Source of the DNA: Deltaproteobacteria bacterium
GTDB taxonomy: Bacteria > Myxococcota_A > Polyangia > Polyangiales > Ga0077539
Direction of reading: 5' to 3'
Length of the DNA: 64,000 nt
Assembly (NCBI GenBank): GCA_016704445.1
Contig: JADJAE010000010.1
Location: 1 to 64,000 of the forward strand
The translations under genes were made by a program, and so were the position numbers. Positions 17,561 to 25,385 of the stretch are shown here, piece after piece (the first letter of the stretch is position 1; the number at the start of each line of letters is the position of its first letter). The notes beneath the pieces are model-generated. The model saw only the letters and a program-made list of their open reading frames with translations. It was not told where the DNA came from and made no database searches.

Positions 17561-20071
17561 TCAGCCTACGGCGGGCGTCGGGCCGGAGCGGCGGGGGTCA
17601 CCGTACGCGAGCAAACGCAGGGCGTTGGCCACGACGAGCAGCGTCGAACCCTCGTGCAGTACGACCGCGACGCCGATGCCGGCGAACCCGAAGATGGTCG
17701 CCGGGATGAGGAACGCGACCATGCCGAGGCTCGCCCAGAGGTTCTGCCGGATGATCCGCCGGCAGGCGCGGCTGAGGCCTACAGCGAAAGGCAGGGCGCG
17801 CAGGTCGTCACCCATCAGCGCGATGTCGGCCGTCTCCAGCGCCACGTCCGAGCCGCCAGCCCCCATGGCGATCCCGACGGTCGATCGGGCGAGGGCGGGG
17901 GCGTCGTTGACGCCGTCGCCGACCATGGCGACGCCGGAGCCGGACTTCGCGAGCTCGTCGATGACCCGAACCTTGTCCTCGGGGAGCAGGTTGCCCCTGG
18001 CTTCGGTCAGCCCGACCTGCCGGGCCACCGCGTCGGCGACCCCCTGGTGGTCTCCGCTCAGCATGAGGGTCTTCTTGATCCCCATCGCGAGCAGCTCCTT
18101 CAGCACCTCCTTCGCGCTCTCCCGCGGCGTGTCCATGACGCCGAGGACGCCCAGCACCCGGCCGGGCTCGCCGACCACCATGAGGGTGCGGCCGTCGGCG
18201 CGCAGCCGCTCGACGGCCGCCGTCACGTCCGCAGGCAGCCCCCCGCTCGCGTCGAAGAGCGACGGCTTCCCGACGAGGACCTCCTTGCCCGCGATGCGCG
18301 CCTTGACGCCGTGCCCGACGATCGCCTCGACGTCGGTCGCCTCGGGGACGTCGGGGATGTCGGTCGCCCCCTCGACGACCGCGCGGGCCAGCGGGTGATC
18401 CGAGAGCCTCTCGACGGCGAGCGCGACCCGCAGGAGTTCCTCCCGCGCCACGCCCGCCGCGGAGACGACATCGGTCAGCTTCGGCTTCCCTTCAGTGAGC
18501 GTCCCCGTCTTGTCGAAGGCGAAGGTCTCGATGGCGCCGAGCGACTCGAGGTGGGCGCCGCCCTTCACGAGGACGCCGCCCCGCGCGGCGCGGGCCACGC
18601 CGGCGAGGACCGCGCTGGGTGTCGCGATCGCCAGCGCGCAGGGGCTGGCCGCGACCAGCACCGCCATCGCGCGGTAGAACGTCTTGCGGAAGGGCTCGTC
18701 GAGGACGAAGCCCGCGCAGAGGAGCACGGCGACCAGCCCGAGCACGACCGGGACGAAGATGCGCTCGAAGCGGTCGGTGAACTGCTGTGTCGGCGACTTC
18801 TGGGCGTCGGCCTGGCTCACCAGCTCGACGACCCGCGCGAGGGTGCTCTCGGTCGAGGCCCGGGTGACGACCACCGTCAGCGCGCTGCCGCCGTTGATGG
18901 TCCCGGCGAAGACGCGGTGCTCGGCCGGCGCCCGGTCCGGGTCGCGCAGCGCGGCGTCGAGGTCGGGGGGCGGGGACTTCTCGACGGGCACGCTCTCGCC
19001 CGTGATGGGGGCCTGGTCCACCGTGCTGGTGCCGGCGGCGACGACCCCGTCGCAGGGGACGCGGGTGTGCGGCTTGACCCGCACGCGGACGCCACGCTTC
19101 ACGTCGGCGACGGGCACCTCCCGCTCGGTGCCATCGTCGGCGAGGAGCAGCGCCGTGTCGGGGACCATCTTCGCCAACGCCTCGATCGCCTTGCGCGCGC
19201 GGCCCATGGCGAAGCCCTCGAGCGAGTGGCCGAGGCTGAAGAGGAAGAGGAGGAGCGCGCCCTCGAACCACTCTCCGAGCGCGCCCGCCCCCCCGGCGGC
19301 GACCAGCATGAGGAAGTCGATCTCGAACTTCTTCGCGCGGATGGCGAGCACCGCCTCCTTCACGGTGAACCACCCGCCGAACGCGCAGGCGAGCCAGAAG
19401 GCCACCTTGCTGGCGAAAGGCGGCGCGCCCAGCTTTCCGGCGACCCAGCCGCCGAGCGCGAGCCCGCCGCAGATCAGGCTGAAGATGAGCTCGGCGTGCT
19501 CGCCCAGCGGCCCGTCGTGGCGGTGCGCGTGCCCGTCGCCCGGGCCGTGCTTCGTTTCCTTCGGCTTGTGATCCGGCCCGTGGTCCCCGTGGTCGTGGCC
19601 GTCGTCACCCACCTGGGTCTTCGCGGCTTCGGCGTCGGCCGTCGCTCCCGCGTCTGCTACGACCTGAGCGAGGCGCGCTCGCCCGACGCGACCGGGTTCG
19701 TACTCGACGTTCGCGACCTTCGCCGAGAAGCTCACGGCCGCGTGGATCACGCCCGGCTCCTGCGCCAGCACCTCCTCGACCAGCCTCGCGTGCCGCTCGT
19801 GCCGCAGGGTCGCGAGAGGGAACCGGGCGTGGCCGAAGCGACGCACCAGATCGGCTCCGGCGCTGCGGACGGCGGCCTCGAGCTCGACGACGCTCAGGCG
19901 CTCCGGGTCGTAGTGCAGGCAGAGCCGAGGCTCCGGGCCCCTGTCGTCGAGGTGGGCCTCGACCACGCCGCGGAGCCCACGGACGGCACCGAGCAGCCTC
20001 TCGACGCAGGGGTCGGTGCCTTCGGACTCGGGCAGGATCAGCTCGAGATCGAGCTTCAATCGGGTGGTCAC
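17561..20071 (-). CDS. P1B-4 type heavy-metal ATPase (Co/Zn/Cd class)
   Basis: 836 residues from GTG 20071, chosen because GGAGG lies six bases upstream. Two N-terminal ferredoxin-like domains without CXXC are followed by a His/Asp-rich linker (about residues 165-200, repeated HDHGDHG). The membrane metal site reads SPC (476-478) in TM6 and HEGST (806-810) in the last helices; this SPC/HEG pair is the signature of P1B-4 exporters (CoaT/CtpD/HMA1 type). DKTGT is at Asp520, with TGES, a SDHP nucleotide-site motif and GDGVNDAP present. It exports divalent metal from the cytoplasm using ATP. A CTAC-N11-GTAG operator lies 41 bases before the start. A decayed copy of its 3' part lies at 40.2 kb. 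Confidence 0.92.
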   Translation of the reverse strand: MTTRLKLDLELILPESEGTDPCVERLLGAVRGLRGVVEAHLDDRGPEPRLCLHYDPERLSVVELEAAVRSAGADLVRRFGHARFPLATLRHERHARLVEEVLAQEPGVIHAAVSFSAKVANVEYEPGRVGRARLAQVVADAGATADAEAAKTQVGDDGHDHGDHGPDHKPKETKHGPGDGHAHRHDGPLGEHAELIFSLICGGLALGGWVAGKLGAPPFASKVAFWLACAFGGWFTVKEAVLAIRAKKFEIDFLMLVAAGGAGALGEWFEGALLLFLFSLGHSLEGFAMGRARKAIEALAKMVPDTALLLADDGTEREVPVADVKRGVRVRVKPHTRVPCDGVVAAGTSTVDQAPITGESVPVEKSPPPDLDAALRDPDRAPAEHRVFAGTINGGSALTVVVTRASTESTLARVVELVSQADAQKSPTQQFTDRFERIFVPVVLGLVAVLLCAGFVLDEPFRKTFYRAMAVLVAASPCALAIATPSAVLAGVARAARGGVLVKGGAHLESLGAIETFAFDKTGTLTEGKPKLTDVVSAAGVAREELLRVALAVERLSDHPLARAVVEGATDIPDVPEATDVEAIVGHGVKARIAGKEVLVGKPSLFDASGGLPADVTAAVERLRADGRTLMVVGEPGRVLGVLGVMDTPRESAKEVLKELLAMGIKKTLMLSGDHQGVADAVARQVGLTEARGNLLPEDKVRVIDELAKSGSGVAMVGDGVNDAPALARSTVGIAMGAGGSDVALETADIALMGDDLRALPFAVGLSRACRRIIRQNLWASLGMVAFLIPATIFGFAGIGVAVVLHEGSTLLVVANALRLLAYGDPRRSGPTPAVG

Positions 20072-20111
20072 GGTCGGCCTCCAAGCGCGGGGCGTCCACG
20101 CGGCGCCGAAA

Positions 20112-20130
20112 CTACTATGGTCGATCGTAG
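20112..20130 (-). promoter_or_regulatory. BlaI-type operator candidate before the P1B-4 ATPase
   Basis: CTAC (20112-20115), 11 bases, GTAG (20127-20130), centred about 50 bases upstream of the GTG start. Same half-sites and spacing as the sites at 23035 and 24567. Confidence 0.65.
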
Positions 20131-20243
20131 GAATCCATCGAACCGCGTCCGCCCCATGGCTGCCGGACCTTGCGGGGATCGCCCTACGGGGCATCTCGCT
20201 GCCCCTCCGCCTCGCGGGGTGTGGTCTCGTCGGGACGGAGGCC

Positions 20244-21722
20244 TCAGCCGCGGCGGTGACGCCGCCTGACTCGCGAGCGCATCAACGAACGGGCGAGGGC
20301 CAGCGCCGCGGCCAGCGGCGCGAGCGCGAGCCCCCGCGACCCGACGCCCGCGCGCCTCGCCACGCGACAGTCGCAGCCGCCATCCGGCCTCGCTACGCCG
20401 ACGGCCCCGTCGCTTGCGAGGGGCGTGTCGCTCAAGGCGTCGCCGCCCATCGCATCGCCGGCGTCGATCCGCGTGCCGGCGTCGAGCGGCCTCGGGGGCG
20501 CATCGAGCGGCGGGAGCTGCGCGTCGAGGGGCGGCGCGCGGTCGGTGATGACCCCGTGGTCCGTGCTCGCGTCGTGGAACACCGGCGCGCTCGGCGTGCC
20601 GGAGTCGATGCTTCGCAGCAGCAGCGTCTCCGTGGACCAGAGCGGGGGACAGGTGCTCCCGACCGTCGTGCTGGAGCCGCACGTCGTGGTCGCCCCGTCT
20701 ACCAGGCGCAGCGAGAGCAACGGATCGACGTGGTCGCCGCCGTCGTGGGAGTAGCCCAGTGCGAAGCCGTCGCGCGCCTCGTCCGCGCACACGAAGAGTG
20801 TGCCGGCGTGGAAGCGCAGGCACTTCACGCCGACGTCCGCCGCCATGCGCACCCAGGGCCCGCCGCGCTCCGAGCGCAGGATCCCCTCCGCGCGGTCGGC
20901 GCTCGCGATCCAGACGGTGGCGCCGTCGTCAGAGAGCGCGAAGCCCAGCATCTCCCGCGCGGTCTGCCCGGCGAGCCGGAGGGTCATCCCGCCGTCGTCG
21001 CTGCGCAGCAGCGTCGTCGAGAGGCCGCGCGTGGCTCGGAGGTAGAGCACGTCGGGGCGCGTCGGATCGACCCCGGCCAGGAAGATGTTCTGGCCGCCCA
21101 GGAAGTCGCGGGTCGCCTCCCGCACGGTGCGGCCGCCGTCGTCGCTGCGCAGCAGCACGGGCATCCCCGTGCTCCCGTACCCGGTGACGTAGACCCGCAT
21201 GGGGTCGCCGGGCGCGACGTCCACGGTCTCGGTGGCGTACCCGGCGAGCCGCGCGCCGGGCGCCCAGGTGCGGCCGCCGTCGGACGATAGGTAGAGCGCG
21301 TTCTCCCCGTTGGGCCCGGCGAGCGCCACCACCGTGCGCCCGTCGGCGGTGTTCGACACGTCGGCGAAGTCGCGGGCGGGTACGCCGGCCGGCGCTGGCC
21401 ACGCGCAGTAGTCGCCGGTGCTGGTCGTGAGGCCCGTGAACGACGCGAGCACCAGGGTGCCGTCCGCGCCGACCGAGATCGTGGGGTCGCTCGCGCCGAC
21501 GGCGCCGTACGCCGCCTCGCAGACCCAGGCCCAGGAGCGGCCGGCGTCGCGGGAGAGCAGCAGGCCGAAGGTCGTGCGCAGCGCGAACACGTCGTTGCGC
21601 GCCCCCGGGCCCGCCACGAAGTAGCCGGCCGTCGGGAAGCGGCCGTTCGCGCTCGCCAGCGCGGGGCTCAGGGTCAGCAACGCCAGGAGCATCCCGACCC
21701 GGGTCGCGCAACGGTCTGTCAT
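20244..21722 (-). CDS. Secreted beta-propeller protein, NGRFP family, MYXO-CTERM-like tail
   Basis: 492 residues from ATG 21722 (AAAGGA about 10 bases upstream). Signal peptide MLLALLTLSPALASA, then the family start NGRFPTA and a series of blades marked by SDDGG/SRDAGRSW motifs, as in BNR/sortilin-type propellers. An Asp/Pro/Ala-rich spacer follows. The end is a Cys pair (CDC), a hydrophobic helix and RRRHRR, as in MYXO-CTERM proteins, which are sorted to the outside and probably lipid-anchored at Cys. It is a paralogue of the products at 31170, 35454 and 37977. Ligand and function are unknown. It lies upstream of the P1B-4 ATPase on the same strand, 172 bases apart. Confidence 0.8.
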   Translation of the reverse strand: MTDRCATRVGMLLALLTLSPALASANGRFPTAGYFVAGPGARNDVFALRTTFGLLLSRDAGRSWAWVCEAAYGAVGASDPTISVGADGTLVLASFTGLTTSTGDYCAWPAPAGVPARDFADVSNTADGRTVVALAGPNGENALYLSSDGGRTWAPGARLAGYATETVDVAPGDPMRVYVTGYGSTGMPVLLRSDDGGRTVREATRDFLGGQNIFLAGVDPTRPDVLYLRATRGLSTTLLRSDDGGMTLRLAGQTAREMLGFALSDDGATVWIASADRAEGILRSERGGPWVRMAADVGVKCLRFHAGTLFVCADEARDGFALGYSHDGGDHVDPLLSLRLVDGATTTCGSSTTVGSTCPPLWSTETLLLRSIDSGTPSAPVFHDASTDHGVITDRAPPLDAQLPPLDAPPRPLDAGTRIDAGDAMGGDALSDTPLASDGAVGVARPDGGCDCRVARRAGVGSRGLALAPLAAALALARSLMRSRVRRRHRRG

Positions 21723-21898
21723 CTCTGGGCGGTCCTTTCGGCGGAGTACGTGCGTCGGGCCCGCGACGACGGCGTCCTCACGCGGCGCGGACGACCGCGC
21801 GTCTCGGGACAAATACCCGAGCGACGCGGCGAAGCAAGACGCCGCGGGACGGCGCGCTCCATCGGGCCTGTGGCCGGCTCGGGCCCGCGACGCCCCGA

Positions 21899-22933
21899 TC
21901 ATCGACCTGCGCCGTGCCTGCGGGAGGGCTGTTGCTGGCTGATGCAGTGGAACGCCCCACCGCCCCGCAGGATCGGCAGGGCGTCCACGACCTCGACCCG
22001 TCGGCCCGGGAACATCGCCTCCACGGCGCGCCCCGCCGCGTCGTCGAAGGCGGTCCGGTACGTCGGCACTACGACAGCGCGGTTGCCGATGTAGAAGTTG
22101 AGGTGGCTCGCGGGCATCACCCGTCCGTCCCCGTCCTCCACCCGTCCCGGCGAGGGGGCGAAGACCAGCTCGAGGGCCCGGCCGCGCGCGTCCCGCTGCC
22201 CGGAGAGCTCGTCCCGCAGCGCCCTTAGGACCTCGCGGTTGGGGTCGTCGGCGCCCGACGGCTCCATGAGGGCGACGACGCCGGGGGCGACGAAGCGGGC
22301 GATGGTGTCGATGTGGCCGTCCGTGTGGTCGTTGAGCAGCCCGTCGGTCACCCACAGGAGCCGCTCCGCCCCGAAGGCGCCCAGCACCGCGCGGGTGACG
22401 GCGGCCTCGTCCATCGCCGGGTTGCGGTTGGGGTTGAGCAGGCACTGCCGCGAGCTGAGCGCGGTGCCCTCGCCGTCCACCTCGACGCTCCCGCCCTCCA
22501 TCGCGAAGTCGTGCGTGACCACGCGGCAGCCGGCGGCTGCGGCCACCCGGGCGCTCACCTCGGTGTCGTGAGCGAGTTCGTACTTGCCCCCCCACCCGTT
22601 GAACGCGAAGCGCACGGCGACCACCGCGCCCGAGGGGTCGTGCATGAACACGGGCGCGGTGTCCCGGAGCCAGATGTCGCCGAAGGGGATGCGGTGGAAG
22701 CGGGCATCGAGGCCGTCGAGCGCCACGCGCGCCAGGTCTTCCTGGGCGTCGTCGGGGCAGAGCACCTCCAGGCGCTCGCCACCGTCGCGTGTGATGGCCC
22801 GCGCGAACGCCGTGAAGGAGCGGCGGACCTCCGGGAGGGCGGCTCCCCAGAGGGCCTCGTGGCTCGGCCAGGCGAGCCAGACCGCGTCGTGAGGGGACCA
22901 TTCGGCCGGCTGGCGCAGGGCTTCGGTTCCCAT
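21899..22933 (-). CDS. aguA: Agmatine deiminase family protein
   Basis: 344 residues from ATG 22933. Matches the peptidyl-arginine deiminase/agmatine deiminase fold: PAEWSPHDAVWLAWP at the start, DIWLRDTAPVF, FAMEGGSVEVDG, NDHTDGHID, and the catalytic Cys in GGGAFHCISQQ near residue 332. The length equals the family's usual about 350. The enzyme hydrolyses agmatine to N-carbamoylputrescine and ammonia in the cytoplasm (polyamine route). It is divergent from the BlaI-like gene, so the operator between them could also affect it. Why it sits in a metal island is not clear; related deiminases with other guanidine substrates remain possible. Confidence 0.9.
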   Translation of the reverse strand: MGTEALRQPAEWSPHDAVWLAWPSHEALWGAALPEVRRSFTAFARAITRDGGERLEVLCPDDAQEDLARVALDGLDARFHRIPFGDIWLRDTAPVFMHDPSGAVVAVRFAFNGWGGKYELAHDTEVSARVAAAAGCRVVTHDFAMEGGSVEVDGEGTALSSRQCLLNPNRNPAMDEAAVTRAVLGAFGAERLLWVTDGLLNDHTDGHIDTIARFVAPGVVALMEPSGADDPNREVLRALRDELSGQRDARGRALELVFAPSPGRVEDGDGRVMPASHLNFYIGNRAVVVPTYRTAFDDAAGRAVEAMFPGRRVEVVDALPILRGGGAFHCISQQQPSRRHGAGR

Positions 22934-23034
22934 CGTGGCGGACTCTATGGGACGAGGCGGCGTTGGCGTCGATCGTTGGGCAGACACCCGTGCCATCACG
23001 GCGAATCCGTTTCAGCCGCGTCGGGCGTTGCGGA

Positions 23035-23053
23035 CTACTACCCACCGTAGTAG
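23035..23053 (+). promoter_or_regulatory. BlaI-type operator, best match (CTACTAC-N5-GTAGTAG)
   Basis: Perfect 7-base arms separated by CCACC, 14 bases before the ATG of the BlaI-like repressor. The TACTAC/GTAGTA half-sites are those known for BlaI/MecI operators, so autoregulation is likely. The outer CTAC and GTAG are 11 bases apart, as at the two other sites. Confidence 0.8.
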
Positions 23054-23067
23054 AGCAGTCCGCGACC

Positions 23068-23490
23068 ATGACCCTCCGTCTCCGACCGGGCCAGCGCGGC
23101 GTCGCTCTCCGCCTCCACGAACTCGAGGCTGAGATCATGGACATCGTGTGGTCGCGCAAGCTGCGCCGCTTCGCGGTCAGCGACGTGCTCGCCGTGCTCG
23201 AGAAGCGCCGCGAGGTCGCCTACACGACCGTGATGACGACGGTCGCCCGGCTGCACGACAAGGGGCTGCTCACGCGCGAGCGCGACGGCAAGCGCTACCT
23301 CTACGCCCCGTGCGGCGACCGGGAGGAGTTCCTCCAGGCCACCGCCCGCGAGGTGTTCGAGAGCCTCGGCGAGCCGGCGGGGCGGGAGTCGCTGGCCCTC
23401 CTCGTGGAGACCGTGTCGTCGGCCGACACCTCGGCGCTCGACGAGCTCGAGCGGCTGATCCAGCTGCGCCGCAAGGAACTCGGCTCGTGA
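23068..23490 (+). CDS. BlaI/MecI/CopY-family transcriptional repressor
   Basis: 140 residues from ATG 23068. Winged-helix signature of the penicillinase-repressor family: LHELEAEIMDIVWS, then VSDVLAVL, VAYTTVMTTVARLHDKGLL and the wing RDGKRYLY, with a C-terminal helical dimerisation region. Members bind TACTAC/GTAGTA palindromes as dimers and are inactivated by cleavage or by metal. The M56 protease gene follows with a GTGA overlap, the classic BlaI-BlaR1 arrangement. Context points to metal resistance rather than beta-lactams: sites with the same spacing lie before the P1B-4 ATPase and the czc operon, and no beta-lactamase gene is present. Confidence 0.92.
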   Translation: MTLRLRPGQRGVALRLHELEAEIMDIVWSRKLRRFAVSDVLAVLEKRREVAYTTVMTTVARLHDKGLLTRERDGKRYLYAPCGDREEFLQATAREVFESLGEPAGRESLALLVETVSSADTSALDELERLIQLRRKELGS

Positions 23491-24524
23491 ACGAGGCGAT
23501 CTTCCCGCTGCTCGGGCCGCTCCTGGTCGTGGCGGTGGCGCTCCCAGCCTCCGCGCTGGCCGCCAAGGCGGTGCTGTTCGCGCTCTCGCGACTCGAGCCC
23601 CGCACGGGGCTCCCGCAGCAGTCCGCGCTGCGGTACGCGCTGATCGTGGCGTCGAGCGCGGCCCCGCTGGCGTGGTTCCTCTCCGCGGGCCTGCACCAGG
23701 CCGAGTCGGGCGAACGGCTCATCATCTGCGCCGCCCACGGTGCTCACGGCGGAGTCAACCTCGAGGCGATCGGCTTCTCGATGGTGTTGTCGGCCCTCAT
23801 CGTCGGCCTGGCGCTTCCGATCCTGCTCCGCGAGCGGGGCCGCCCGCGAGCCGCCGCTCCGAGCGCGGACTCCGCCCTCCAGCTCCGGCGGATCGACGAG
23901 CTGCTGGCCGGCCGCCCGGCGCTCCATGCCCTCCGCGGCATGGTGGCGGTGGACGACGCCTGCGCGACCCCGATCGCGACCGCGGGCGTCGTCGCCCCTC
24001 GGGTCCTCCTGCGCACCAGCTTCGCGCGCGCCCTCGACGACGAGGCGCTCTGCGCCGCGCTGCACCACGAGCTCGAGCACCTCCGCGGCCAGGACCCGCT
24101 GCGGTACTTCCTGGTCCGCTGGGCGTTGGCCGTGAATCCGCTGGGGAGGGTGCTGCTTCGGGACGAGCTCGCCCGGTGGGTGCTGGCCCGCGAGCTCCAC
24201 TGCGACCGCGCGGCAGTGGTCTGCGGCGCTTCGGCGCCCGCCCTCGCCCAGGCGCTCGTCTCCGCGGCCCGCCCGCCGCCCCGCGAGCCCCAGCCCGCCC
24301 TCGGCGCCGCTCACGCGGACGCGATCAGGCTCCGCGTGGGGCTCCTGCTCGCCTACGCCGACCGACGCCCGCACGCCACCGCTCAACCCTGGTCGCTCCG
24401 CCCCGCGGTCGCGTTTCTGGGGTTCGTCCTCGTCCTTGTCCTGCCGCACCACGCCAGCACTCTCCCCCTCGACACCATTCACCGGCTCTCCGAGCGCGCC
24501 GTCGCGCGACTCGCCGGTCACTGA
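23487..24524 (+). CDS. M56-family membrane metalloprotease (BlaR1-like, no penicillin sensor)
   Basis: 345 residues from GTG 23487, overlapping the repressor stop. Hydrophobic segments lie near residues 5-33, 48-68, 94-114 and at the C-terminus (about 305-322). The zinc protease motif HELEH is at 194-198, with ELHCDRAAV further on as the likely third ligand region. In BlaR1/MecR1 this domain cleaves the repressor when an outside penicillin-binding domain is acylated. That domain is absent here. Instead the loop between helices 2 and 3 carries H70, E73, C81, H84 and H87, a possible metal-sensing patch (inference). Confidence 0.9.
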   Translation: MNEAIFPLLGPLLVVAVALPASALAAKAVLFALSRLEPRTGLPQQSALRYALIVASSAAPLAWFLSAGLHQAESGERLIICAAHGAHGGVNLEAIGFSMVLSALIVGLALPILLRERGRPRAAAPSADSALQLRRIDELLAGRPALHALRGMVAVDDACATPIATAGVVAPRVLLRTSFARALDDEALCAALHHELEHLRGQDPLRYFLVRWALAVNPLGRVLLRDELARWVLARELHCDRAAVVCGASAPALAQALVSAARPPPREPQPALGAAHADAIRLRVGLLLAYADRRPHATAQPWSLRPAVAFLGFVLVLVLPHHASTLPLDTIHRLSERAVARLAGH

Positions 24525-24566
24525 CCGCCATGACGCAAATCGACGACGATCGATCGGGGCGACGAA

Positions 24567-24585
24567 CTACGATCGGTTCTAGTAG
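24567..24585 (+). promoter_or_regulatory. BlaI-type operator candidate before the czc operon
   Basis: CTAC (24567-24570), 11 bases, GTAG (24582-24585), ending 92 bases before the first gene of the plus-strand run. Half-sites and spacing equal those at 20112 and 23035. Confidence 0.65.
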
Positions 24586-24677
24586 GTTCTATGAGCAGGG
24601 TCAGGCGGCGCGAGACACGGACGTACTGACCGTCGCTCGACCTTCGAGCGATCGGGCGCTTCGGAACGGGTGGTGAC

Positions 24678-25385
24678 ATGCGGATGACTCTTCAGCGCAT
24701 TGGCGTGACGGCGCTCCTGCTGGTGCAAGCGTGCGTCCCACGCGGCCTTCCGCCTCCTGCGGTTCCGCCGCGCAGTGTGCCGACCGTCGTGAGCGAGCTC
24801 CCTCCACCGGGTGCCGGCGAGGGCCGCGTGGTCCTGGACGCGGTGGAGGGGCCTGCGCGCGCCGACGAGGTCGTCCAGCGCTCGGAGAACATGGCCATCC
24901 CCCAGGGCGCCGTGGGGTATCGCGGGGCCCTCTTCGTGGGTCCGCAGCGCGTGACGCGACCGCTGTGCCTCCTGCCCTGCGCGGTGAATCTCTCCCTCGG
25001 CCACCACGAGGTCCTCTTCAGCGTACTCGATGACCCGTCGCGCAACAGCGCGGGATTCATCAGCGTGGGCGCCGCGCCTTCCGTGGCGCGCCACGCCATC
25101 GGTCGCAGCACGACCTCCGTGGGCGGCGTCATCGGTGCGCTCGTGATGGGGATGTTCGGCGTCGCGGGACTCGTGACCGGGCCCGTGCTCCTTGGCTTCG
25201 GCGACGACGAGGCGCGAGGGCGTACCGGCTTCGTGACCGCCGGCTGGGCCACCCTGGGGATCGGCGTGGCGCTCGGTGCGGGGGCGGTGGCCCTCGGCCT
25301 GGTCAGCCGACCGACGGTCCAGCCGGGGCGCACGATCCAGTGGAACCCGTCCGCGCTCGGCTCGTCGGCGGCGGCACCACCATGA
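24678..25385 (+). CDS. Lipoprotein with two membrane segments, first gene of the czc operon
   Basis: 235 residues. Signal with lipobox near VQAC (residue 18), a Pro-rich stretch, then a domain with YRGALFVGPQRVTRPLCLLPC, which resembles PEGA-like surface domains, and two Gly-rich hydrophobic helices (about 148-175 and 190-215). The last four bases overlap the start of czcC (ATGA), so it is co-translated with the efflux genes. I do not recognise a family. A role in assembly or sensing for the efflux pump is possible but unsupported beyond position. Confidence 0.75.
   Translation: MRMTLQRIGVTALLLVQACVPRGLPPPAVPPRSVPTVVSELPPPGAGEGRVVLDAVEGPARADEVVQRSENMAIPQGAVGYRGALFVGPQRVTRPLCLLPCAVNLSLGHHEVLFSVLDDPSRNSAGFISVGAAPSVARHAIGRSTTSVGGVIGALVMGMFGVAGLVTGPVLLGFGDDEARGRTGFVTAGWATLGIGVALGAGAVALGLVSRPTVQPGRTIQWNPSALGSSAAAPP

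Noticed and set aside
20244..23159. A 971-codon minus-strand frame that could be read as one giant protein
   Set aside because: Its second part is the 492-residue propeller protein with its own ribosome site and signal peptide; the first part is only the shadow of the agmatine deiminase gene in another frame.
23068..24524. Beta-lactam resistance regulator pair
   Set aside because: The repressor family is BlaI/MecI, but the protease lacks a penicillin-binding sensor domain and no beta-lactamase gene is present; the matching operators are before metal exporters.
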